This document shows, one piece after another, positions 16,395 through 25,094 of a stretch of 36,276 nt of DNA. How positions within the stretch are numbered: the stretch's first letter is position 1; every line of letters starts with the position of its first letter. Source of the DNA: an uncultured Collinsella sp. (GTDB lineage: Bacteria; Actinomycetota; Coriobacteriia; Coriobacteriales; Coriobacteriaceae); the NCBI GenBank assembly GCA_902496115.1, contig CABUZK010000017.1, positions 1 through 36,276 of the forward strand, written 5' to 3'. Both the position numbers and the translations under genes were made by a program. The notes below the pieces were generated by a model, which saw nothing but the letters and a program-made list of their open reading frames with translations, was not told where the DNA came from and searched no databases.

Positions 16395-17759
16395 TTACGC
16401 CTCCTCAACGGGATCGACGGACAGGATAATCTCGCTAGCACTTAGGTCGAGTGCGCGCTGAATCAACTTTTCCGGCAGCGGGAAGCTTTCCATGACGCTT
16501 GGTTTAAACGGGCGGACCTTGCCTGCGAACAATTCCTCGCCGCCAGCGAGAATGCGCACGCGGGCGGCGTCGACCGGTCGGCGTACGCGGAAGTTGAGTT
16601 TCGTGAGTGTCACAGCCGTAATACGACCCGGCAGCGCGTAGCCTGCGATGCCGGCGGGGGAGACTTTGAGCTCGCAGTCCGCGTCTGCCACTCCCGTTGC
16701 GGTGCTGACAGCCCCCAGCGCCCACGCCGCCGCGGCTGCACCGGCGCGCTCGGACTCGGTCGTTACGTTGTCGGCCAGGTCATGCACGTGCAGTACGTTG
16801 CCGCAGGCAAAGATGCCCGCCGCGCCCGTTTGCAGGCTCTGGTCCACCACGGCGCCGCGCGTATGCGGGTCCAGCTCCACGCCCGCGGCAACCGAAAGCT
16901 CGTTCTCGGGAATCAGGCCCACCGAAAGCAGCAGCGTGTCGCACGGAACAACGCGCTCGGTCCCCGGAATGGCTGCATGATGCTCGTCGACCTGGCTCAC
17001 TTCGACGGCCTCCACGCGATCGTGCCCGATCACACGCGTCACAGTGGTGGATAGGTGAAGCGGAATGCCAAAGTCGTCCAGACAGTTCTTCACATTGCGG
17101 CGCAGGCCGTTGGCGTACGGCATGAGTTCGTATACGCCCTCGACCGAAATCCCCTCGAGCGTGCAGCGGCGTGCCATGATGAGTCCGATGTCGCCCGAGC
17201 CCAAAATGACGGCGCGCGTTCCGGGTTTGAGATTTTCGATATTGATGTATCGCTGCGCCAGGCCGGCCGTAAACACGCCGGCGGGACGACTGCCGGGAAT
17301 CTTGATCTCGCTGCGGGTGCGCTCGCGGCAACCCATGGCAAGGACGACTGCGCGCCCGGTGAGCTGCAACATGCCGGTGGGGCTCATGAGCGTGACGGTA
17401 TGGACCGCGGCGTCTTCCGTGGACTCGCCCGAATCAATCCCAAGCACCATGCTGTTCAAGAACGGCGCAATGCTCGTCGCGCGCACCTGGTCGATAAAGC
17501 GCTGCGCGTACTCGGGGCCGGTGAGCTCCTGCTTAAAGTGCGAAAGGCCAAATCCGGGGTGGATGCACTGGCGGAGGATTCCTCCTAGATGCTGCTCGCG
17601 CTCCACGATGGCCACGCGCGCGTCGGCCTTATGCGCGGCAAGCGCGGCCGCCATGCCGGCAGGGCCGCCGCCGATAACGACCACGTCGAACGCCTGCGTC
17701 TGCACCGCCTCGGTAGTTCCTGTCTCTGCGCGTCCGTCGCGCATATCAAGCGTCGCCAT
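16395..17759 (-). CDS. FAD/NAD-dependent oxidoreductase (GlpB-like subunit of the G3P dehydrogenase cluster)
   Basis: A 454-residue pyridine-nucleotide-disulfide-type flavoprotein. The FAD-binding Rossmann motif is DVVVIGGGPAGMAAALAA (about 25-42), followed by EREQHLGGILRQCIHPGFG; the NAD-binding motif is AVILGSGDIGLIMARRC (near 190), and CDTLLLSVGLIPENEL with IFACGNVLHVHDLADNV is the second FAD contact. The cysteine in LRQCIHPGFG is typical of this COG0446 subgroup. It starts two bases after the stop of the GlpA-like gene and ends five bases before DUF1667, so the three form one operon. The set is expected to oxidise glycerol-3-phosphate (or a related polyol phosphate) to the keto form and pass electrons to an anaerobic acceptor. 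Confidence 0.9.
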   Translation of the reverse strand: MATLDMRDGRAETGTTEAVQTQAFDVVVIGGGPAGMAAALAAHKADARVAIVEREQHLGGILRQCIHPGFGLSHFKQELTGPEYAQRFIDQVRATSIAPFLNSMVLGIDSGESTEDAAVHTVTLMSPTGMLQLTGRAVVLAMGCRERTRSEIKIPGSRPAGVFTAGLAQRYINIENLKPGTRAVILGSGDIGLIMARRCTLEGISVEGVYELMPYANGLRRNVKNCLDDFGIPLHLSTTVTRVIGHDRVEAVEVSQVDEHHAAIPGTERVVPCDTLLLSVGLIPENELSVAAGVELDPHTRGAVVDQSLQTGAAGIFACGNVLHVHDLADNVTTESERAGAAAAAWALGAVSTATGVADADCELKVSPAGIAGYALPGRITAVTLTKLNFRVRRPVDAARVRILAGGEELFAGKVRPFKPSVMESFPLPEKLIQRALDLSASEIILSVDPVEEA

Positions 17760-17760
17760 C

Positions 17761-19218
17761 CTAGCGCACCCCCTTCAGTGGTCCTTCGACCAGCCAAGAA
17801 CCAGCATCTTCCAGCAGCACCTCGCTGGGGTCGCAGCCCAGCTCGCGTGCCAGGATCGCCACCACACGACTCTGGCAAAAGCCGCTCTGGCACCGACCCA
17901 TGCCAGCGCGGCAGCGGCGCTTGACGCCCTCGACCGAAACCGCGCCTGGGCGGCGTCGGATCGCGGCCACGATCTCGGCCTCGGGCACCGTCTCGCAGCG
18001 GCAGACGATCTGCCCCCACGCGGGGTCGGACTCAATGAGCTCTTCCTTGCGCGCAAGCGGGGCGCGGTCAAAGTCGTCCGGCGCGTGGCGAATTGGATTC
18101 CAATTATCCCGTTCGCGCAGGACCACGCCGGCATCGCGCAGCACCTGCTCCATGCGCTCGGCGATGGCCGGCGCGCTCGCCACGCCCGGCGACTGAATGC
18201 CTGCCGCCTGGAACAGCCCCGGCACCACGGTCGACTGTCCAATAAAGAAGTCGTTCGTTCCCTTAATGACCGGGCGTCCGCCAGCAAACGCGCGAACCAC
18301 GCGACGCGTGTCCAGATCGGGCACCAGCTTGCGCGCGCCGGTCAGGAGCGCGTTGACATCGCCCGCATATGTCTGCGTGTCGCCTGGCTCGCGCACGGCG
18401 GCGGTCGCGGTAATCACGGTGTTGCCATGAACGGTACCCGTCACGATGACGCCTTTGGAAACCGGCGTGGGAACGGGGTAGAGCGGCATGAGCGCACGCG
18501 GCTCCTTGTCCAGCACCACAATGTTGCCCTGGCGCCAGACCATCTGAAACTCCTCGGCGCCCGCCATATGCGAGATGTCCGCGGCACCGTTGCCCGCGGC
18601 GTTAATCAGGTAACGGCAGCGCACATTGCCGGCGGGCGTCACCAGCGTAAAGCGTGCGGCTCCGTCATCCGAGTCATCAACCTCAATTGCCTTCACTGGC
18701 GCGGACCGCATAAATGTCACGCCGTTGGCAACGGCGTTCTCTAGCGCGGCAATGGCGACCTCAAACGGATCGACAAAGCCGGTCGAGGGGCACCACAGCG
18801 CGCACGTCGCCTTGGCACTCGCGCGCGGCTCCAGCTCGTGGATGCGCTCGGGGCCGATAATCGACAGTTCGGGCACGCCGTTGGCCAGGCCATTCTGGTG
18901 CAGCTTCTCCAGGTGTGCGCAGTCTTCGTCGTTAAACCCCAGCACCATCGACCCGGTGCGGCGGAACAAAAAGCCTAGCTCCTGGGCCCAGGTGCCATAC
19001 AGCTCGCAACCACGGGCGTTGACCTGCGCCTTGACCGTGCCCGGCGCCGGATCGTAGCCGGCGTGCACCAGGCCGCCGTTGGCCTTCGACGCGCCCAGCG
19101 CGATATCGTTGGCCGCCTCGACCACGCATATGGACAGGTCATACCGCGCGAGCTGACGCGCGATGGCGCATCCCGTGATGCCCGCGCCCACAATTGCGAT
19201 ATCAAACGTTTCCGTCAC
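17761..19218 (-). CDS. Anaerobic glycerol-3-phosphate dehydrogenase-like FAD oxidoreductase with C-terminal BFD [2Fe-2S] domain
   Basis: A 485-residue flavoprotein. The DAO-type FAD motif DIAIVGAGITGCAIARQLA (about 5-23) and GASKANGGLVHAGYD define the N-terminal domain; YLINAAGNGAADISHMAG and FQAAGIQSPGVASAPAIAERM complete the FAD fold. The C-terminal 85 residues are a bacterioferritin-associated-ferredoxin-type domain with VCRCETV and CRAGMGRCQSGFC, giving the four cysteines of a [2Fe-2S] cluster. This is the COG0579/GlpA arrangement of Clostridia and Coriobacteria. The start is GTG at 19218 with GGGAGG 4 bases upstream. It is first in a three-gene minus-strand operon. Two small palindromes lie just upstream and may be an operator. 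Confidence 0.9.
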   Translation of the reverse strand: MTETFDIAIVGAGITGCAIARQLARYDLSICVVEAANDIALGASKANGGLVHAGYDPAPGTVKAQVNARGCELYGTWAQELGFLFRRTGSMVLGFNDEDCAHLEKLHQNGLANGVPELSIIGPERIHELEPRASAKATCALWCPSTGFVDPFEVAIAALENAVANGVTFMRSAPVKAIEVDDSDDGAARFTLVTPAGNVRCRYLINAAGNGAADISHMAGAEEFQMVWRQGNIVVLDKEPRALMPLYPVPTPVSKGVIVTGTVHGNTVITATAAVREPGDTQTYAGDVNALLTGARKLVPDLDTRRVVRAFAGGRPVIKGTNDFFIGQSTVVPGLFQAAGIQSPGVASAPAIAERMEQVLRDAGVVLRERDNWNPIRHAPDDFDRAPLARKEELIESDPAWGQIVCRCETVPEAEIVAAIRRRPGAVSVEGVKRRCRAGMGRCQSGFCQSRVVAILARELGCDPSEVLLEDAGSWLVEGPLKGVR

Positions 19219-19235
19219 AGTGCCTCCCAGACAAG

Positions 19236-19263
19236 TTGACAGGCTGTCAATAGGACTATCCTA
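19236..19263 (-). promoter_or_regulatory. Two adjacent small palindromes upstream of the glp-like operon (operator candidate)
   Basis: TTGACAGGCTGTCAA (19236-19250; 6-3-6) is directly followed by TAGGACTATCCTA (19251-19263; 5-3-5), 18 to 45 bases before the GTG start. Their position in the expected promoter suggests a regulator site; no regulator gene is nearby to pair with it. Confidence 0.4.
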
Positions 19264-19410
19264 CGGTCTGCACACCCCCAGTGCAGCGGCAATGCGGCGA
19301 ACAGCCCCGCAACACCCGCCAACGGCAGGCGAAGACCGGACCAGCACGGATACCGGTCACGTTAGACCGCGAGACCCTTCCACCCAATCTCGCGGTCTGC
19401 GCCGTTACCC

Positions 19411-19905
19411 GTTACAGATTGAGACGTTGAGTCCACAGGCGCACGTTCGTCTCGGTCTGTAACAGCTGGCAGGGTTTTTGGGTCCTTTCTGTTACGGGTT
19501 GAGACAATCTTTCCGACGGATTCTGGTTGTCTCGATCTGTAACAGTAAGAACTGTTTTTGGGTTCTAGATGTTACAGATTGAGATTTAAGTCGGGGAGAG
19601 AATGGTTTGTCTAAATCTGTAACATCTGGGATTGTTTTTGCCGAGTAACTGTTACAGATTGAAACATTCGGTTCGGACGTTTTCCTTTGTCTCAATCTGT
19701 AACAGTTAGCTGATGATTTGGGTTGTAGATGTTACAGATCGAGACAAACCTTCCGACGGATTTTGAATGTCTCGATCTGTAACAGTAAGAGGGGCTTTGG
19801 GGCTCAAGATGTTACAGATCGAGATTGAAGTCGGGGAGGGACCCCTGTGTCTTGATCTGTAACATCTGGACCCGGATCCCGCTCCCACCTGTTACAGATT
19901 GAGAT
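19411..19905. repeat. Array of six and a half palindromes with an exact 80-base period
   Basis: Left arms (GTTACAGATTGAGAC or variants) start at 19411, 19491, 19571, 19651, 19731, 19811 and 19891, exactly 80 bases apart. The right arms (GTCTCAATCTGTAAC variants) end 53 bases after each left-arm start, except the seventh unit, which has none. In several units the pairing extends outward by 4-5 bases, to 20 bp in unit 4 (19646-19665 with 19689-19708). Units 2/5 share the loop TTCCGACGGATT, and units 3/6 share AAGTCGGGGA, showing a 240-base higher-order repeat. Arm changes are often compensated (unit 4 AGATTGA/TCAATCT; unit 5 AGATCGA/TCGATCT). A degenerate AGACCGCGAGA/TCTCGCGGTCT palindrome (19364-19398) precedes it. 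No credible ORF lies in this 787-base gap. Confidence 0.95.
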
Positions 19906-19960
19906 GTTTGTGTCCGCGCCAGCCCCGTATCCAGCCGTAGTCCCATATAAACAAACCCCG

Positions 19961-19969
19961 TGGTAAACT
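19961..19969 (+). promoter_or_regulatory. Candidate extended -10 promoter for the zinc-ribbon gene
   Basis: TGGTAAACT (hexamer TAAACT 19964-19969) matches TG-N-TANNNT and lies 37 bases before the ATG at 20006, just beyond the end of the palindrome array. Confidence 0.4.
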
Positions 19970-20005
19970 TGACCGGACTGTAAATATTCCGAAAGGTACA
20001 TCCCA

Positions 20006-20437
20006 ATGTCCAAGTACATCTCCGAGCTCATGTCGCCGCAGCTTATGGGCGTCATCTATGCCTTTGTTGGCTTTATCATCGCCCTGTACGTGCTGTCGGT
20101 CGTCTATGTGTTCATCGACGCTCGCCGCCGTGGCGCCAGCGCCTACGTGGCATGGGGCATCATCGCCCTCATCCCGTTTGTGGGCCTCATCGCCTACCTG
20201 GTCCTGCGCCCGCATTCCTACGCGGCCGACCGCGAGGAGCAGGAGCTGGACATGGCCCTGCGCGAGCGCCAGCTTGCCCAGTACGGCACCTGCCCGCAGT
20301 GTGGCGCCCCCATCGAGAAGGACTTTGTTGTCTGCCCCGTGTGCGACACCCAGGTTCGCAACGTGTGCCCCAGTTGCCATCGCCCGCTCGACGCGCACTG
20401 GAAGGTCTGCCCCTACTGCCGAACTCGCATCCAGTAA
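20006..20437 (+). CDS. Small membrane protein with C-terminal double zinc ribbon
   Basis: A 143-residue protein of unknown function. Two hydrophobic segments (about residues 13-36, LMGVIYAFVGFIIALYVLSV, and 48-66, AWGIIALIPFVGLIAYLVL) resemble the PLDc_N-type two-helix anchor. A basic and acidic linker follows, then four CxxC pairs: C96/C99, C110/C113, C121/C124 and C135/C138, forming two zinc ribbons that face the cytoplasm if the topology is N-in. Proteins of this shape are common near housekeeping genes, but no function is established. Ribosome site GAAAGG lies 8 bases before the ATG. It is not clearly in an operon: thrS has its own promoter 140 bases downstream of the stop. Confidence 0.82.
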   Translation: MSKYISELMSPQLMGVIYAFVGFIIALYVLSVVYVFIDARRRGASAYVAWGIIALIPFVGLIAYLVLRPHSYAADREEQELDMALRERQLAQYGTCPQCGAPIEKDFVVCPVCDTQVRNVCPSCHRPLDAHWKVCPYCRTRIQ

Positions 20438-20545
20438 CGCATCCATCGCCGGGCCGGCCGCGAGCCACGGGCACCGCGCGTCACGCGCAGGCCGCACGTG
20501 CACCCCGCAGCCCCGCCCCCACACGATGAAGCATGCGTAGAAAAT

Positions 20546-20576
20546 CGCCCGCCGTGCCATTAAGGTGCGGCGGGCG
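20546..20576 (+). terminator. GC-rich hairpin between the zinc-ribbon gene and thrS
   Basis: CGCCCGCCG (20546-20554) pairs with CGGCGGGCG (20568-20576), with a small internal mismatch near the loop. It lacks a T-tract on the plus strand (AAAAT precedes it, so it looks better as a minus-strand terminator). It abuts the thrS -35 box. Confidence 0.45.
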
Positions 20577-20577
20577 C

Positions 20578-20605
20578 TTGTATACCAAGGCAACCTGCCT
20601 ATAAT
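20578..20605 (+). promoter_or_regulatory. thrS promoter
   Basis: TTGTAT (20578-20583) and a consensus TATAAT (20600-20605) are 16 bases apart. This is the best sigma-70 promoter in the window and would start transcription near 20612. Confidence 0.7.
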
Positions 20606-20649
20606 GATGCAAGTCAAAAACGCCGAGCGCATCGCACGCACTTGCATCA
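20605..20649 (+). promoter_or_regulatory. Perfect 10-bp stem in the thrS promoter/leader
   Basis: TGATGCAAGT (20605-20614) and ACTTGCATCA (20640-20649) are perfect reverse complements around 25 bases. It begins at the end of the -10 box and ends just before the ribosome site GAGAGGAG. It may be a DNA operator or, if transcription starts upstream enough, a leader hairpin for thrS. Confidence 0.5.
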
Positions 20650-20675
20650 GGCATCCGAGAGGAGAAAACATACCC

Positions 20676-22439
<1,764 letters not shown>

Positions 22440-22463
22440 CACAAACAACACAAGAATTAATAA

Positions 22464-22497
22464 AGGCGATCGTCCTCGCGGGCGGTCGCCTTTTTTG
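22464..22497 (+). terminator. Intrinsic terminator of thrS
   Basis: AAGGCGATCGTCC pairs with GGGCGGTCGCCTT, with wobble positions, closed by CTCGC, and is followed by TTTTTT. It starts 25 bases after the thrS stop. Confidence 0.88.
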
Positions 22498-22508
22498 TTG
22501 CCTATAGA

Positions 22509-22539
22509 AGAAAAGCCGCTGGTTAGAGCGGCTTTTTTG
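22509..22539 (+). terminator. Second intrinsic terminator after thrS
   Basis: AAAAGCCGCT and AGCGGCTTTT pair around GGTTAG, ending in a T-run. It is the second of two tandem terminators insulating the polysaccharide locus from thrS read-through. Confidence 0.88.
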
Positions 22540-22543
22540 TTGT

Positions 22544-22679
22544 GCAAAAAGGTACAGGTTTTTGTAGAGGCGTATGGAGATGCGCCTATTCGCGGCGCAT
22601 TTTGTGCAATCTGGGAAAACGCGAGCAGTTTGCTCGTATAATGAGCTTCGTCGAAAGATACAAAAACCTGTACTTTTGC
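22544..22679. repeat. 136-base palindromic element upstream of the antiterminator gene
   Basis: Left arm GCAAAAAGGTACAGGTTTTT (from 22544) and right arm ending at 22679 are inverted repeats of 21-23 bases, differing by a two-base insertion. Inside lie ATGCGCC/GGCGCAT followed by TTTT (about 22579-22603), a CGAGCA/TGCTCG hairpin (22622-22636) and a TATAAT box. Together with the two terminators it fills the 325-base gap before 22765; 22680-22764 holds only leader sequence. Confidence 0.75.
22637..22642 (+). promoter_or_regulatory. Candidate promoter (-10 TATAAT) of the polysaccharide locus
   Basis: A consensus TATAAT lies 122 bases before the antiterminator ATG. A CGAGCAGTTTGCTCG palindrome occupies the spacer immediately upstream and could bind a repressor; the -35 box is not clear. 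Confidence 0.5.
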
Positions 22680-22764
22680 GACTGCGCCTAGCTGCGAGCG
22701 AGAAGCCTGTTCTTAACGCCCCTGCATCCGCGTGCGTCGCGGAGATAAGAAAAGGGGGCGAAAG

Positions 22765-23355
22765 ATGGAACAGACAATGCGGCGCCAAGAGCAGCTGCCC
22801 GGTGCCTTTAGTGGCGCCACTACCAACAGCCAGCATGGCCGCGTCCGCTGGTATCTGGTCCACACCCCCAACGGTAAAGAGCGCGAGACCTGCGAAAAGG
22901 TCCGCCGCATTATCCCGCACGAGCTGATGCAGGACGCTTTTGTGATGCAAAAGGAGTTCTGGTTTAAGCGGGACGGCGCCTGGTCGCTCCAAACCAAACC
23001 CATGTACAAGGAATACTTCTTCGTCGCCACGCGCGATGCTGCCCTGCTCGACAAGGCCTTGGCTCAGTTGAGCTTTGGCTGTCGCATTGCCGGGAGCAGG
23101 GAGCGGGCCTATGCGCCCATGCCGGACGATGCGCAGGACTGGTATCGCAGCGTGCTCGACGACGACGGTGTGGTGCGTAACAGCGTAGCCCGCATAGAAG
23201 ACGGCGTGCTGCATATAGAGCAAGGGCCCTTGGTGGGGCAAGAGGCCCGTGTAAAGAAGATCGACCGTCATAAGCGCTGGTGCCTGGTAGACGTGGGCGA
23301 AGGCGACTCCGCATTTAGGGAGCTGCTTCCGTTGGACGTTCCCAGCAAAACGTAA
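22765..23355 (+). CDS. NusG-paralogue transcription antiterminator (LoaP/RfaH-like)
   Basis: A 196-residue specialised NusG paralogue. The NGN domain begins at about residue 27 with RWYLVHTPNGKERETCEKVRR, whose first part is the typical NGN strand-helix, and continues through KPMYKEYFFVATRD. The C-terminal KOW domain is GPLVGQEARVKKIDRHKRW (about 156-174). Proteins of this type load on RNA polymerase at a leader signal and suppress termination across one long operon. Its position as first gene before the polysaccharide cluster is the classic setting for LoaP, UpxY or RfaH homologues. The ATG at 22765 has AAGGGGG 6 bases upstream; the GTG at 22732 has no ribosome site. Assignment to LoaP specifically is by context, not by a diagnostic residue. 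Confidence 0.85.
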   Translation: MEQTMRRQEQLPGAFSGATTNSQHGRVRWYLVHTPNGKERETCEKVRRIIPHELMQDAFVMQKEFWFKRDGAWSLQTKPMYKEYFFVATRDAALLDKALAQLSFGCRIAGSRERAYAPMPDDAQDWYRSVLDDDGVVRNSVARIEDGVLHIEQGPLVGQEARVKKIDRHKRWCLVDVGEGDSAFRELLPLDVPSKT

Positions 23356-23409
23356 GGGGACGTCGCACTGGTAATTCATTCGTATTTTGAATTCATCGAT
23401 GGGGGGGGA

Positions 23410-23425
23410 TCCCTGGGAACAGGGA
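23410..23425 (+). promoter_or_regulatory. GNRA-capped hairpin in the leader between the antiterminator and sugar transferase genes
   Basis: TCCCTG-GGAA-CAGGGA forms a 6-bp stem with a GGAA (GNRA) tetraloop in the 136-base non-coding gap (23356-23491). LoaP-type regulators are known to act through a small RNA hairpin in the leader of their operon, so this is the best candidate recognition element here. This is inference only. Confidence 0.4.
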
Positions 23426-23518
23426 CGTGAATTTGAACTTGACTGTTGAAGAGAAGACTGAAAGCAGCGCATCCATGGGGAGACACTAACTATTCAGAAG
23501 ATACAACCGAGCGGTACG

Positions 23519-24139
23519 TTGGCCTACCGTTTCTTGAAGAGACTGTTTGATCTTGTCTTCAGCTTTTGCGTGAGTGTGGTGCTGTTCATTCCTGTTGCTG
23601 TCGTGTGCGTGCTCATCCGCCTCGAGTCTTCGGGTAGCCCTGTGTATGCGCAAGAACGTGTTGGCAAGGGCGGTAAGGCTATCAAGATCCTTAAACTTCG
23701 CAGCATGGTTGCCGACGCCGGCAATGTGCAGAAGTATTTGAGCTCTGAGCAGCTACATCAGTGGGAAGTTGAGCGCAAGGTCGACGATGATCCCCGCATT
23801 ACCAAAGTCGGCCAGTTTATCCGTAAGTGTTCGATTGACGAGATACCGCAGTTCCTGAACGTGCTGAACGGCGACCTTTCCGTCATCGGACCGCGTCCCA
23901 TTACAAGAGACGAACTTGAGCAGCACTTCTCCGACGAGGAGAAGGCCGAGTTGCTTTCTGTCCAGCCAGGCATTACGGGCCTGTGGCAGGCAACCGATCG
24001 CAACGCTGCGACGTTCGAGAGTGGCCTGCGTCAAAAGATCGAGCTTCATTACGTGCGTAACCGATGCTTCCGCATGGACTGGAAATGCTTTACCGGCACC
24101 TTTGGTGCCATGTTCGGCAAGCAGAGAACGGGGCGATAG
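23519..24139 (+). CDS. Undecaprenyl-phosphate sugar phosphotransferase (initiating bacterial sugar transferase)
   Basis: A polyisoprenyl-phosphate hexose-1-phosphate transferase of 206 residues from TTG 23519. It starts repeat-unit synthesis by moving a sugar-1-phosphate from a UDP-sugar to undecaprenyl phosphate at the inner membrane. One N-terminal membrane helix (about 9-33, LFDLVFSFCVSVVLFIPVAVVCVLI, re-entrant type) is followed by the cytoplasmic catalytic domain: YAQERVGKGGKAIKILKLRSM, DDPRITKVGQFIRKCSIDEIPQFLNVLNGDLSVIGPRP and PGITGLWQ, all family signatures. The start is uncertain: TTG 23519 has no good ribosome site, while an ATT at 23492 lies 9 bases after GGGGAG and would add nine residues (IQKIQPSGT). 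The stop abuts the next ATG (TAGATG), so it is co-translated with the GT2 gene. Confidence 0.92.
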   Translation: MAYRFLKRLFDLVFSFCVSVVLFIPVAVVCVLIRLESSGSPVYAQERVGKGGKAIKILKLRSMVADAGNVQKYLSSEQLHQWEVERKVDDDPRITKVGQFIRKCSIDEIPQFLNVLNGDLSVIGPRPITRDELEQHFSDEEKAELLSVQPGITGLWQATDRNAATFESGLRQKIELHYVRNRCFRMDWKCFTGTFGAMFGKQRTGR

Positions 24140-25048
24140 ATGGCTATTGAGAATGGACCTCTGGTTAGCGTTATTGTTCCAACCTATAAAAGGGCAGATC
24201 GGCTGACAAATGCGTTAAGTTCTATTTCAAATCAGTCATATAAGAACCTGGAAATTATTGTCGTTAACGACAATGAAGCGAATTCCGAGTGGGATAAGGA
24301 AACAAACGAAGTACTTTCAACATACGAAGATTCGCGTCTAAGGACAATCCATACTGCCGGTCGTACGGGCGGGGGTGCCGCACGTAACTATGCGTGTCGC
24401 CAAGCAATGGGCGATTATCTGGCATTTCTTGATGATGATGATCAGTTTCTCCCAGATAAGGTTGAAACGCAGCTCGGCTATATACTGGAAAATGGCCTCG
24501 ATATGTGCTGGCAGGATGTCTCTTGGTATAACGAGTCGGGTAAGCTCGTAGAGCATCGCCGGCTCAATCATTGTGATGATTTCTCAAAACAGGGTTTGCT
24601 CAGAGCACATCTATTAACGCCAATAGCACCCACATCAATCTACATGCTAAAGAAGAGTCTGTTTGACGTGACCGAGGGATTCGGCGAAGTTGCTACGGGC
24701 CAAGACTGGTGGCTAATGCTTCGTTGTATTGAAGCTGGTGCGCGTATTGGCTATATGCCAGAAGTCCACGTGCATCAGTATTTGCATTCTGGCGAGCGCC
24801 TTTCCCTGGGAAACAACAAGATCGAAGGCGAAGTGGCGAGACACAAGGTCGTTCAAAGTTATTACCCACAGCTCGATAAGAAAGATATCAACTATATAGA
24901 GTTTCGACATAACGCCGTCCTGGCATTTGCCATGAAGCGTAGCCGACGATATATGGATGCGTTCGGCTACGCGATCAAGGCTTTCTTTGCGTCGCCGAGT
25001 GCCTGCGTTACCGAAGCATTTGGATTCTTTAGGAAAAGTAAATCTTAG
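24140..25048 (+). CDS. Family 2 glycosyltransferase
   Basis: A 302-residue GT-A fold transferase that would add a sugar to the lipid-linked repeat unit on the cytoplasmic face. The N-terminal motif LVSVIVPTYKRADRLTNALSSI (about 8-29) and LEIIVVNDNE bind the nucleotide sugar. GGGAARNYACRQAMGDYLAFLDDDDQFLPDKVE contains the DXD-type metal site; the ED/QDWW region is TGQDWWLMLR (about 190). Donor and acceptor cannot be predicted. It starts directly at the end of the sugar transferase stop codon. Base composition is clearly more AT-rich than the housekeeping genes, as in most of this locus. Confidence 0.9.
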   Translation: MAIENGPLVSVIVPTYKRADRLTNALSSISNQSYKNLEIIVVNDNEANSEWDKETNEVLSTYEDSRLRTIHTAGRTGGGAARNYACRQAMGDYLAFLDDDDQFLPDKVETQLGYILENGLDMCWQDVSWYNESGKLVEHRRLNHCDDFSKQGLLRAHLLTPIAPTSIYMLKKSLFDVTEGFGEVATGQDWWLMLRCIEAGARIGYMPEVHVHQYLHSGERLSLGNNKIEGEVARHKVVQSYYPQLDKKDINYIEFRHNAVLAFAMKRSRRYMDAFGYAIKAFFASPSACVTEAFGFFRKSKS

Positions 25049-25094
25049 CAACGAGTTATGAACCGTAACTTCAATTCTTCTGAGGAGTCGTTTT

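Noticed and set aside
19411..19905. CRISPR array
   Set aside because: The repeated unit is itself a palindrome of 53 bases plus a 27-base linker, the intervening sequences are duplicated between units rather than unique, and no cas genes are nearby.
19493..20005. Short ORFs inside the palindrome array and its right flank
   Set aside because: They repeat the same arm-encoded peptide (e.g. SVTS, ICNR) on both strands, lack ribosome sites, and follow the 80-base periodicity of the repeat rather than coding constraint.
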